DNA of 15,482 nucleotides from Alphaproteobacteria bacterium (lineage in GTDB: Bacteria; Pseudomonadota; Alphaproteobacteria; Caulobacterales; Caulobacteraceae): contig JAGWSE010000053.1 of the NCBI GenBank assembly GCA_028869395.1, positions 1-15,482 on the forward strand. Reading direction: 5' to 3'. Position 1 is the stretch's first letter. Every line of letters begins with the position of its first letter. Positions 6,521 to 12,734 of this stretch are shown here, one piece after another. A program made the translations under genes and the position numbers. The notes under the pieces were generated by a model. The model was not told the origin of the DNA. It did not search any database and saw nothing but the letters and a program-made list of their open reading frames with translations.

Positions 6521-6629
6521 CACTCTCTATCGCCGCAGCTTGGTCGAAGACCTGATCAAAAAGCTGGAGGCGCTGAAGGCCTTCCTGCCGGACGGTGACG
6601 GCGCGGACGGAGAGCAAGAGGGCGCATAA
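6519..6629 (+). other. Orphan coding-like fragment inside the element
   Basis: The + strand here reads as a plausible protein C-terminus of about 36 residues: L-Y-R-R-S-L-V-E-D-L-I-K-K-L-E-A-L-K-A-F-L-P-D followed by an acidic tail and TAA at 6627-6629. It has amphipathic helix character, lies where the transposase similarity on the other strand stops, and has no start of its own. It could be the tail of a second gene brought in by recombination, for example another transposition protein. I do not recognise the family. Confidence 0.25.
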
Positions 6630-6664
6630 TCCTGGCCGGGAACGTCGCGCTTCGATCCGCGAAT

Positions 6665-6713
6665 TAGGACACCCGGCCACTCAGCTTAGGACACCTGCGT
6701 CCAACTTAGGACA
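6665..6713 (+). repeat. Right subterminal TAGGACA repeats
   Basis: TAGGACA occurs at 6665-6671, 6687-6693 and 6707-6713, with steps of 22 and 20 bp. The last copy is part of the terminal inverted repeat. All three are in the same direction, and the 22-bp step equals that at the left end. Confidence 0.6.
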
Positions 6714-6718
6714 GCACC
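6699..6718 (-). repeat. Right terminal inverted repeat
   Basis: Read on the - strand this is GGTGCTGTCCTAAGTTGGAC, matching 18 of 20 positions of the left end at 5098-5117. The outermost 13 bases are identical. Confidence 0.75.
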
Positions 6719-6726
6719 CGGCACCC
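6719..6726. repeat. Right copy of imperfect 8-bp target duplication
   Basis: CGGCACCC follows the right inverted repeat and matches CGGCGCCT at 5090-5097 in six of eight positions. Confidence 0.45.
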
Positions 6727-6784
6727 TCGATTGCTTACCGCGTAAATTCATGCAAGGTGCGGCCGCTCATCAGGGGAGGCGCAC

Positions 6785-7933
6785 ATGAACCCGACCGCGG
6801 AATTCGACGTCATCGTCTACGGCGCAAGCGGCTACACCGGCCGGCTCGTGGCCGAGCATTTGGTCCGTCGATACGGCTCGGGCGGAGATGTGAAATGGGC
6901 GATGGCCGGGCGCAGCGCCGCCAAGCTCGCCGAGGTCCGCGACGAGATCGGCGCGCCGAAGGACACCCCCCTCATCGCGGCCGACGCCACCGATCCGGCG
7001 AGGCTCGAGGCCATGGTCCGTCGCGCCAAGGCGGTGGTCACGACGGTCGGCCCCTACCAGCTCTATGGCGACGCCCTCATCGCGGCCTGCGCGACGGCCG
7101 GTACGGATTATCTCGACCTCACGGGCGAACCCAACTGGATGGCTCGTACGATCGCGGCCCACCACGAGACGGCCAGGAAAAGCGGCGCGCGGCTCTGCCA
7201 TTCCTGCGGCTTCGACTCCATCCCATTCGAACTCGGCGTGCTCTTCTGCCAGGAGACGGCAAAGAAGGAGCTCGGCCATCCGGTCCCGCGGGTTAAGGGT
7301 CGCGTCCGCGCGATAAAGGGCGGGCTCTCGGGCGGCACGGCGGCTTCCGGCGCGGCGACCATGGCTGCGGTGCGGGCCGATGCGGCCGTCATGGGCGTCC
7401 TGATGAATCCGTTCGCTCTCACGCCCGGGTTCCAGGGGCCGGAGCAGCCCGCGGCCGACCAGCCGCAGCACGACGCCGACCTTGGCGCCGACGTCGGCCC
7501 ATTCATGATGGCGATGATCAACACGAAGAACGTGCATCGCTCGAACTACCTGATGGGCCATCCCTACGGGCGCGACTTCCGCTACGACGAGATGAGCGTG
7601 CTCATGCCCGGCGCACCGACCGAGTTCACCGGCCTGGGCGAGGGTGGCCCGAAGCCCGGCGAAGGTCCTTCAGAAGAAGAACGCGAAGCCGGCTTCTTCG
7701 ACGTCCTTTTCATCGGAATAGACGAGGGCGGCCGTCAGGTCCGCGTATCCGTCAAGGGCGACAAGGACCCCGGATACGGTTCAACATCCAAGATGATGGC
7801 GGAAGCCGCGATCTGCCTCGTGAAGGAATGTCCCGCGACGCCGGGCGGCGTGTGGACCCCGGGCGCGGCCATGGGCATGGTTCTGGTCAAACGCCTGCAA
7901 GCCAATGCCGGCCTGACGTTCGCCGTCGAATAG
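6785..7933 (+). CDS. Saccharopine dehydrogenase-like NAD(P)-binding reductase (trans-acting enoyl reductase family)
   Basis: The protein has 382 residues and starts at an ATG behind a good GGGGAGG ribosome site (6773-6779). The N-terminus is a Rossmann fold with V-Y-G-A-S-G-Y-T-G-R-L (about 11-21), the dinucleotide loop typical of saccharopine dehydrogenase-like proteins and their trans-acting enoyl reductase relatives. A-G-R-S, T-V-G-P-Y-x-x-Y-G and Y-x-D-L-T-G-E-P segments follow, the usual signature of the group, then C-G-F-D-S-I-P and a G-G-L-S-G-G-T block. Despite the name, such proteins in bacteria are seldom lysine-pathway enzymes; roles in lipid or polyketide reduction are known for some. 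No membrane segment is evident. It is divergent from the helicase operon across the inserted element and stands alone, ending at a strong hairpin. Confidence 0.85.
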   Translation: MNPTAEFDVIVYGASGYTGRLVAEHLVRRYGSGGDVKWAMAGRSAAKLAEVRDEIGAPKDTPLIAADATDPARLEAMVRRAKAVVTTVGPYQLYGDALIAACATAGTDYLDLTGEPNWMARTIAAHHETARKSGARLCHSCGFDSIPFELGVLFCQETAKKELGHPVPRVKGRVRAIKGGLSGGTAASGAATMAAVRADAAVMGVLMNPFALTPGFQGPEQPAADQPQHDADLGADVGPFMMAMINTKNVHRSNYLMGHPYGRDFRYDEMSVLMPGAPTEFTGLGEGGPKPGEGPSEEEREAGFFDVLFIGIDEGGRQVRVSVKGDKDPGYGSTSKMMAEAAICLVKECPATPGGVWTPGAAMGMVLVKRLQANAGLTFAVE

Positions 7934-7943
7934 AACCACGAAA

Positions 7944-7967
7944 AAGGGCGGCCTCACGGCCGCCCTT
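7944..7967. terminator. Bidirectional terminator between convergent genes
   Basis: AAGGGCGGCC and GGCCGCCCTT form a perfect 10-bp stem with a TCAC loop. It lies 10 bases after the reductase stop and 21 bases after the - strand gene's end. An A run precedes it on the + strand, which gives U residues for - strand transcripts. Confidence 0.8.
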
Positions 7968-7988
7968 CAATGCATATCGCCCACTCGT

Positions 7989-8351
7989 CTAGCAGGCGTA
8001 GTGGCTGGTCACCAGGACCCGGCGGTGGATGTAAGGGTCCCAGGCCCAATGGCGTGTCTCGCAAACGCGGTAGCCGTCGTCGTCATCGTCGTAACCGTAG
8101 TAGGTCGGCCTGTAGGCGTAGCCGCGGTCGTAGCGGGGGTGGCTCGAGTCGGCCAGCGCGGCGCCGATCGCAAGGCCCGCGATGCCAGCGACGATGGCGG
8201 CGCCCCCGTTGTCGTGGTGGCGATCCCAGTCGCCGCGATAGCCATGGCCGTCGTGCCACTCGCGGGCCTCGGCCGTAGCAGGGATGGCGGCGGCCGCCAC
8301 GGCCCCGCCGAACGTCAAAGCCGCCAGGCCGGCGGCGAGCAACTTACGCAT
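7989..8351 (-). CDS. Small exported glycine-zipper protein
   Basis: The protein has 120 residues. The N-terminus is a clear signal peptide (charged M-R-K, hydrophobic core to about residue 25, Ala-rich cleavage region). The mature part has a glycine/alanine-rich hydrophobic stretch G-G-A-A-I-V-A-G-I-A-G-L-A-I-G (about 49-63) of the glycine-zipper type, then a Tyr/Asp-rich segment with five consecutive Asp, and a C-terminal block with two Cys (about 97 and 120) and C-E-T-R-H-W-A-W-D-P-Y, a pattern common in small alphaproteobacterial periplasmic proteins. The two Cys may form a disulfide. The ATG is preceded by a very good ribosome site, AAGGAGGT (8356-8363 region on the - strand), so the gene is probably well translated. 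Function unknown; an envelope or stress role is likely. Confidence 0.75.
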   Translation of the reverse strand: MRKLLAAGLAALTFGGAVAAAAIPATAEAREWHDGHGYRGDWDRHHDNGGAAIVAGIAGLAIGAALADSSHPRYDRGYAYRPTYYGYDDDDDGYRVCETRHWAWDPYIHRRVLVTSHYAC

Positions 8352-8430
8352 GCGTACCTCCTTCTCACCGCCTCGCCCCCGGCGGGGCGGCGTTATCTCG
8401 AACTTGCCTGTGATGATTAACGCACAGCGC

Positions 8431-8447
8431 CTGAACCTCCGCTGAAC
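8431..8447 (-). promoter_or_regulatory. Direct repeat GTTCAG-N5-GTTCAG, possible response-regulator site
   Basis: On the - strand GTTCAG occurs twice with starts 11 bp apart, one helical turn, about 80-95 bases upstream of the small glycine-zipper gene. The outer copy also forms GCTGAA/TTCAGC inverted arms (8441-8459). Tandem hexamers at 11-bp steps are the layout bound by OmpR-type regulators. The 207-bp gap also serves the divergent peptidase gene. Confidence 0.35.
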
Positions 8448-8558
8448 GCGGCTTTCAGCTGGGGGCGCCCTTCAACCGTTGCGGAAAAGCGGAGGTTGGG
8501 TCTATCGCGACGGTACAAGGCGCAGGTGATTGGCGCCGAACGGTGGGGGAGACATATT

Positions 8559-10217
8559 ATGGTTCGTTCGGCGCTCGCGGCGATCGCGGGCATTTCCGTG
8601 CTGGTGTTCAGCGCCTCGGCCTTCGCTCAGAACGCAACCGCCCGATCGGTTTCTCGAGACCGGTGGCCGAGCGCGCCTGCACGGCAGGCCACGATGCCCG
8701 ACGAGCCTCACCAGTCGGGTTCCGTGATCGAGCGACGTTCCGAACGGGGCCGCGTCGCGGGCGAGCGCAAGATGTCGGACTACGACATCGCCACCGCGCC
8801 GATCGTCGAGCGCGCTGTGGTGACGCACCATACGGTCGCCACACCGCACGGAGTCATCTCCTACACAGCCACGGCTGGCACCCTGACGATCCGCGATGAC
8901 GACGGCAAACCGATCGCCTCGATGTTCTACGTGGCTTACACGGTCGCGCCTCGGAAAGGGGAGGGCCAGCGCCCCATCACCTTCTTCTACAACGGCGGGC
9001 CCGGGTCGGCGTCGCTCTGGCTGCACATGGGATCCTTCGGCCCTGTGCGGGTGCGCGCGCCGAACGCGCAGGCGATCGGCCCCGCCCCGTTCCCCTTTGG
9101 GCCTAATCCAGACACGCTGCTGAACAGGACCGACGAGGTCTTCATCGACGCGATCGGCGCCGGCTACTCTCGTCCCCTTGGCGACACCAAGGGCGAGAAG
9201 TTCTGGGGCGTGGACGAGGATATCGACGCGTTCGCGCGCGGGATCAGCCGCTACGTGACGATCAACCATCGCTGGAACTCGCCGAAATTCCTGTTCGGAG
9301 AGAGCTATGGGACCACGCGGTCCGCCGGACTGGTCTACGCGCTCCAGCGCCAAGGGATGCAGTTCAACGGCGTCTTCCTACTTTCCTCGATCCTGAACTA
9401 CGGAATCCGCAATCCGGGGTTCGATCACAGCTACGTCGCCTACCTCCCGAGCTATGCGACCGCGGCGGTCTACCATCACAAGATCCCACAGCCGGCGGAT
9501 ATGGCGGCGTTCCTGGGTCAGGTCCGTGCCTGGGCAGCCGGCCCCTATGAGCAAGCTTTGGAAAAGGGCGACGCCATTTCCGGCGGCGAACTCGATGCCG
9601 TTGCACGCCAGCTGAGCGCCTATACGGGAATTTCCGTTCAGTACCTGAAGCAGGTGAACCTCAGGCTTGATCTGTCACGCTTCCGCAAGGAGTTGCTGCG
9701 CGATCAGGGCCTCATCATCGGCCGGTACGATTCTCGCTATACCGGCACGGATGTCGACGCCGGCGGCGATGCGCCGGGATACGATCCGTCAGACGTCGCC
9801 ATTTCGGGAGCGTTCACGGCGGCGATCCAGGATTATCTGGGCGAGGACCTCGGCTACCAAACAGACATGGTCTATCTGCCGTCAGGCCATGACATCATCC
9901 GGCATTGGGATTGGAAGCATAAGGGCCCCGGCGCGCACTTCCCCTCGCCCGTCGCCGATACTGCACAAGACCTTGCCGCCGCCATCCGCGAAAATCCGCG
10001 TCTTCAGGTATTCTCGCTGAACGGCCTCTACGACATGGCAACGCCATTCTTCGGCACTGAGTACGACCTGCATCACATGTGGCTCGACCCCTCGCTGCGG
10101 GGGAACGTCCACTTCGCCTACTACCCGTCCGGACACATGGTCTACCTGAACCCGGAGGCGTTCAAAATGCTGCGCGCCGACGTAGGTCGGTTCATGGATG
10201 AAGCGCTAGCGAAATAG
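8559..10217 (+). CDS. Exported peptidase S10 family protein (serine carboxypeptidase-like)
   Basis: From the ATG at 8559, behind the ribosome site GGGGGAGA, the protein has 552 residues. A signal peptide covers roughly residues 1-24 with an A-x-A-Q cleavage region, so it is periplasmic or secreted. The serine carboxypeptidase core is present: N-G-G-P-G-S-A-S (about 145-152, oxyanion region), G-A-G-Y-S, the nucleophile loop G-E-S-Y-G with Ser at about 249, an Asp at about 492 in L-Y-D-M-A-T and His at about 526 in S-G-H-M-V-Y. The full Ser-Asp-His triad indicates an active enzyme. Family role: release of C-terminal residues from peptides, or acyl transfer in some relatives. A second exported hydrolase starts 8 bases after its stop, so the two probably act together in peptide or ester breakdown outside the cytoplasm. 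An upstream in-frame ATG-like start at 8496 would bury the signal peptide and is rejected. Confidence 0.9.
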   Translation: MVRSALAAIAGISVLVFSASAFAQNATARSVSRDRWPSAPARQATMPDEPHQSGSVIERRSERGRVAGERKMSDYDIATAPIVERAVVTHHTVATPHGVISYTATAGTLTIRDDDGKPIASMFYVAYTVAPRKGEGQRPITFFYNGGPGSASLWLHMGSFGPVRVRAPNAQAIGPAPFPFGPNPDTLLNRTDEVFIDAIGAGYSRPLGDTKGEKFWGVDEDIDAFARGISRYVTINHRWNSPKFLFGESYGTTRSAGLVYALQRQGMQFNGVFLLSSILNYGIRNPGFDHSYVAYLPSYATAAVYHHKIPQPADMAAFLGQVRAWAAGPYEQALEKGDAISGGELDAVARQLSAYTGISVQYLKQVNLRLDLSRFRKELLRDQGLIIGRYDSRYTGTDVDAGGDAPGYDPSDVAISGAFTAAIQDYLGEDLGYQTDMVYLPSGHDIIRHWDWKHKGPGAHFPSPVADTAQDLAAAIRENPRLQVFSLNGLYDMATPFFGTEYDLHHMWLDPSLRGNVHFAYYPSGHMVYLNPEAFKMLRADVGRFMDEALAK

Positions 10218-10225
10218 GGGCGCGC

Positions 10226-11308
10226 ATGCCAGGCTCAACTCTGAAGGCGGCGATTGCGGCGCTCGCCGCGACCCTCATCGGCTTCGGAGCGGCTCGCGCC
10301 GCCCCCAGGCCCGAACCCCACGACTTCATCATCAAGGGATTCCACTTTCAGTCCGGCGAAAGCCTCCGGGAGCTGAAGATCCACTACTACACCTTGGGCG
10401 CGCCGCGTCGGGACGCCGAGGGGCATATCATCAACGCCGTGTTGATCCTGCATGGCACGGGCGGCTCGGGACTACAGTTCATGCAGCCGCAGTTTGCAGA
10501 TGTGCTCTTCAGGCCCGGCGGCGTGCTCGATCCTGCCAGGTACTTCATCGTCCTGCCCGACGACATCGGCCACGGCGGGTCGTCAAAGCCTTCTGACGGT
10601 ATGCGCGCCCGCTTCCCGCACTACGACTATGCCGACATGGTCGGCGCCGAACACGCCCTGATGACCAACGCGCTCGGCGTCCGGAAGGTGCGGCTGGTGA
10701 TGGGCACCTCGATGGGGTGCATGCATACCTTCATGTGGGCGGAAGCCTGGCCAGATGAGGTGCAGGCGGCGATGCCGCTCGCTTGTCTTCCCGTCGACAT
10801 TGGCGGACGAAATCGGATCTGGCGGCAGATGGCCCTGGACGCGATCACCACTGATCCGGCCTGGCGTGGCGGCGACTACGAATCTGAACCGCTGCTGGGC
10901 CTGCGCCACGCGGAAGATATCCTGTTGATCGCCGGCTCCGCGCCACTTCCGATGCAGATCGCAATGCCCACCGGCGCGGGGGCGAAAGCCTGGTACGAGG
11001 CCACGGTCGCGGATCATCTGAAGGCGCTCGACGCCAACGACCTACTCTATGCGCTGGCCTCGTCGCGCGATTACGATCCGTCGAAGGGGCTGGAGAAGAT
11101 CACGGCCGCGCTCACCTGGGTGAACTCCGGCGACGACTTCATCAATCCCCCGGAACTCGGCATCGCGCCGCAGATGGTCGGCCGCATACGCGAGGGTCGC
11201 TTCGTGCTGATCCCAGCCGGGCCCAACACCCACGGTCACAGCAGCCACACCTGGGCGGCGCTATGGCAGGACCAGCTCGCCGCGTTGCTGGCCCGCTCGG
11301 GCGACTGA
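10226..11308 (+). CDS. Exported alpha/beta hydrolase, homoserine O-acetyltransferase (MetX)-like fold
   Basis: The protein has 360 residues with an N-terminal signal peptide (about 1-25, ending A-R-A-A). The alpha/beta hydrolase order resembles the MetX group: a leading D-F-x-I-K-G-F-x-F-x-S-G-E-S-L strand, L-K-I-H-Y-Y-T-L-G, H-G-T-G-G-S-G (from about 76), then P-D-D-I-G-H-G-G-S-S-K-P-S, nucleophile elbow G-T-S-M-G with Ser at about 162, an acid in N-S-G-D-D-F-I-N and a C-terminal G-H-S-S-H holding the catalytic His (336, 338 or 341). A signal peptide is not expected for methionine biosynthesis, so the name MetX is not applied: it is more likely a secreted esterase/peptidase-type hydrolase. 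It starts 8 bases after the S10 peptidase stop and forms an operon with it. Confidence 0.85.
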   Translation: MPGSTLKAAIAALAATLIGFGAARAAPRPEPHDFIIKGFHFQSGESLRELKIHYYTLGAPRRDAEGHIINAVLILHGTGGSGLQFMQPQFADVLFRPGGVLDPARYFIVLPDDIGHGGSSKPSDGMRARFPHYDYADMVGAEHALMTNALGVRKVRLVMGTSMGCMHTFMWAEAWPDEVQAAMPLACLPVDIGGRNRIWRQMALDAITTDPAWRGGDYESEPLLGLRHAEDILLIAGSAPLPMQIAMPTGAGAKAWYEATVADHLKALDANDLLYALASSRDYDPSKGLEKITAALTWVNSGDDFINPPELGIAPQMVGRIREGRFVLIPAGPNTHGHSSHTWAALWQDQLAALLARSGD

Positions 11309-11313
11309 GCGAT

Positions 11314-11345
11314 GGTGGCCGCACCCCGCGAGGGACGCGGCCACC
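11314..11345. terminator. Hairpin between convergent hydrolase and glycine-zipper genes
   Basis: GGTGGCCGC (11314-11322) and GCGGCCACC (11337-11345) form a 9-bp GC-rich stem with a 14-base loop. It lies just after the hydrolase stop and 20 bases before the end of the opposite gene. No T run follows, so it may work with Rho or protect the mRNA end. Confidence 0.55.
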
Positions 11346-11364
11346 GAACGCACCGAACTACAGA

Positions 11365-11805
11365 TCAGTACGGATAGTACCCGGACGCGTAGCCGTCCTG
11401 GTAGTCGTAGTAGGGCCGGCTGTCGTACCCGCGATAGCTTGAGTTATAGCCGTACTGGCCGGCGTAGGGACTCGCGTAGGTTCGCGCATAGCCGTGCCAG
11501 TGGCCGTCGCGGTCGTAGTAGCCGCCGTTGTAATAGGCGTAGCCGTCGCACTTGGTGCTGCTGCGGCCGATGTTGTTGCCGATCGCGGCGCCTGCGAGGC
11601 CGCCGATGATCGTACCGCCCGTGCGCCCGCCGCCGTGGGCGAGACTGTTGCCGAGCGCGGCGCCTGCGAGTCCGCCGATCACGGCGCCGGCCGTGCCGTG
11701 GTTGTGCTTTTGCTGTTCGCACGGATTGCGGGCGAACGACGGGGTTGCAATGGCCGTCGCCGCCAGGGCGGCGACAGCGACGCCGGTAATAGCGACGGTC
11801 TTCAT
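11365..11805 (-). CDS. Exported glycine-zipper protein with Tyr/Gly-rich tail
   Basis: The protein has 146 residues. A signal peptide spans about 1-25 with cleavage near S-F-A-R. The mature part has a duplicated glycine zipper: A-V-I-G-G-L-A-G-A-A-L-G-N (about 41-53) and T-I-I-G-G-L-A-G-A-A-I-G-N (65-77), the glycine-zipper 2TM pattern of 17-kDa surface-antigen-like proteins that insert into or cross the outer membrane. The last 60 residues are rich in Tyr, Gly and Ser with repeated Y-x-G-Y units and are probably disordered. Two Cys occur (about 29 and 86). The ATG follows a TTGGAGA ribosome site at a good distance. It converges on the hydrolase operon. Function unknown beyond a structural or envelope-stress role. 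Confidence 0.78.
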   Translation of the reverse strand: MKTVAITGVAVAALAATAIATPSFARNPCEQQKHNHGTAGAVIGGLAGAALGNSLAHGGGRTGGTIIGGLAGAAIGNNIGRSSTKCDGYAYYNGGYYDRDGHWHGYARTYASPYAGQYGYNSSYRGYDSRPYYDYQDGYASGYYPY

Positions 11806-11933
11806 GGCTTTTTCTCCAATCTCCTCGTTGTAGACCGCAAGCTCATCGGCGCGGCCTTGTAAGCGGACTAAACCCCCGAGGCCTGGAATGGTTCTCCTCT
11901 GCTCGCCGTTATGTCTTGTTCATCTTCCAGGGG

Positions 11934-11951
11934 GGCGAAGCTTGCTTCGCC
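11934..11951. terminator. Palindromic hairpin after the short-chain dehydrogenase gene
   Basis: GGCGAAGC-TT-GCTTCGCC is a perfect 18-bp palindrome located 38 bases beyond the dehydrogenase stop on the - strand. It has no T run. The rest of the 183-bp gap down to the glycine-zipper gene must hold that gene's promoter, but no clear -35/-10 pair was identified. Confidence 0.45.
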
Positions 11952-11988
11952 GGCTCTATCTCGAGCGTCGGGAGGATTTGTGGAAGGG

Positions 11989-12702
11989 TCATCGTACGTA
12001 GCTTGCGCCGTTGATGTCGATGACCGCGCCCGTCATGGAGGCTGGCGCTTCGAGGGCGAGATAGGCCACCGCACTGGCCACCTCCTCGGGAGCCGCCACG
12101 CGGCCTAGCGGGATGTCGGCCAGGAGCTTGTCGCCGCCTCTGGAGGCAAGGTAGTCCTCGGCCATGCCCGTCATGACGAAGCCCGGGCAGACAGCAAAGG
12201 CGAGGATGCCCTCGGCCGCGTAACCGCGCGCGATGGATTTGGTCATGGCCACCATGCCAGCCTTCGAGGCAGCATAGTGCCAATGCGCGGGGCTATCTCC
12301 GCGATAGGCCGCCCGGCTGGCGACATTGACGATCCGACCCCCGCTTCCACGGGTGCGGAAATCCAGGACAGCGGCGCGGCAGATATCGGCCGCAGCCTGC
12401 AAGTTGATCTGCATGGTCCGGGACCACCCGGCATGCCAGTCCGCGAGCGAAGCCTCGACGCTGACGGGCTCGAAAACGCCGGCGTTGTTGATCACCACGT
12501 CGATGCGCCCGTCGAGATGGTCCAGCGCCTGCGCCCAGAGGCGATCGGCGGCGGCGGGGTCGGCGAGGTCGGCGGCCAGAACGTCGGCCCCCCCGGAGCG
12601 ACCGTGGCCCGCGACCCGGGCGCCCTTGTCCTTCAGAGCCTCGAAGATGGCGGCGCCAATGCCGCGGGTGGATCCGGTGACGAGGACATGGGGCTGGGTC
12701 AT
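11989..12702 (-). CDS. Short-chain dehydrogenase/reductase (classical SDR)
   Basis: The protein has 237 residues, normal for classical SDRs. The cofactor loop T-G-S-T-R-G-I-G is at about 9-16, the N-N-A-G motif at 72-75, catalytic Ser at about 129 and Y-A-A-S-K with Tyr 143 and Lys 147. The C-terminal P-L-G-R-V-A-x-P-E-E-V-A-S and the A-S-M-T-G-A-V-I-D-I-N-G-A ending match the FabG-like oxidoreductase branch. The loop after the second strand lacks an acidic residue and contains H-G-R-S, which suggests NADP(H) use. Substrate not predictable. The ATG follows an AGGAGAG ribosome site. The gene begins 32 bases after the CAP-domain gene on the same strand, so the two may share a transcript although their products work in different compartments. 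Confidence 0.88.
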   Translation of the reverse strand: MTQPHVLVTGSTRGIGAAIFEALKDKGARVAGHGRSGGADVLAADLADPAAADRLWAQALDHLDGRIDVVINNAGVFEPVSVEASLADWHAGWSRTMQINLQAAADICRAAVLDFRTRGSGGRIVNVASRAAYRGDSPAHWHYAASKAGMVAMTKSIARGYAAEGILAFAVCPGFVMTGMAEDYLASRGGDKLLADIPLGRVAAPEEVASAVAYLALEAPASMTGAVIDINGASYVR

Positions 12703-12734
12703 GCCGCTCTCCTACCCAGCCGCGTGGCGAGCGG

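Larger units (their letters stand above)
5098..6718. mobile_element. Non-autonomous IS1-like element carrying a toxin-antitoxin module
   Basis: The 1621-bp segment is bounded by 20-bp inverted repeats identical at 18 positions, with the tip GGTGCTG resembling the GGTGATG tip of IS1. Outside them lie imperfect 8-bp direct repeats. Inside each end are further TAGGACA copies about 20-22 bp apart, likely transposase binding sites. Contents from left to right: a repeat-rich control region, a DUF4258-like gene, an MqsA-like HTH gene, two hairpins, and the C-terminal part of an IS1-type transposase on the - strand with a frameshift and no N-terminal half. It therefore cannot move itself but may be mobilised in trans. 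The middle is visibly richer in A and T than the flanks. The family assignment rests on the transposase remnant and the tip; the subterminal repeat array also recalls IS21- or Tn7/Mu-type ends, so a mosaic origin is possible. Confidence 0.65.

Noticed and set aside
6228..6680. Single 150-codon - strand gene including the transposase block
   Set aside because: Only the middle matches a transposase; the N-terminal 50 codons are unrelated and the last 29 follow the frameshift, so it is better described as a remnant.
6595..7296. 233-codon + strand frame across the element's right end and the reductase gene
   Set aside because: It crosses the inverted repeat and then runs out of frame through the reductase, giving an Arg/Gly/Pro-rich sequence without motifs.
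10226..11308. Calling the alpha/beta hydrolase homoserine O-acetyltransferase (metX)
   Set aside because: A clear signal peptide and its operon with an exported peptidase argue against a cytoplasmic methionine-pathway enzyme.
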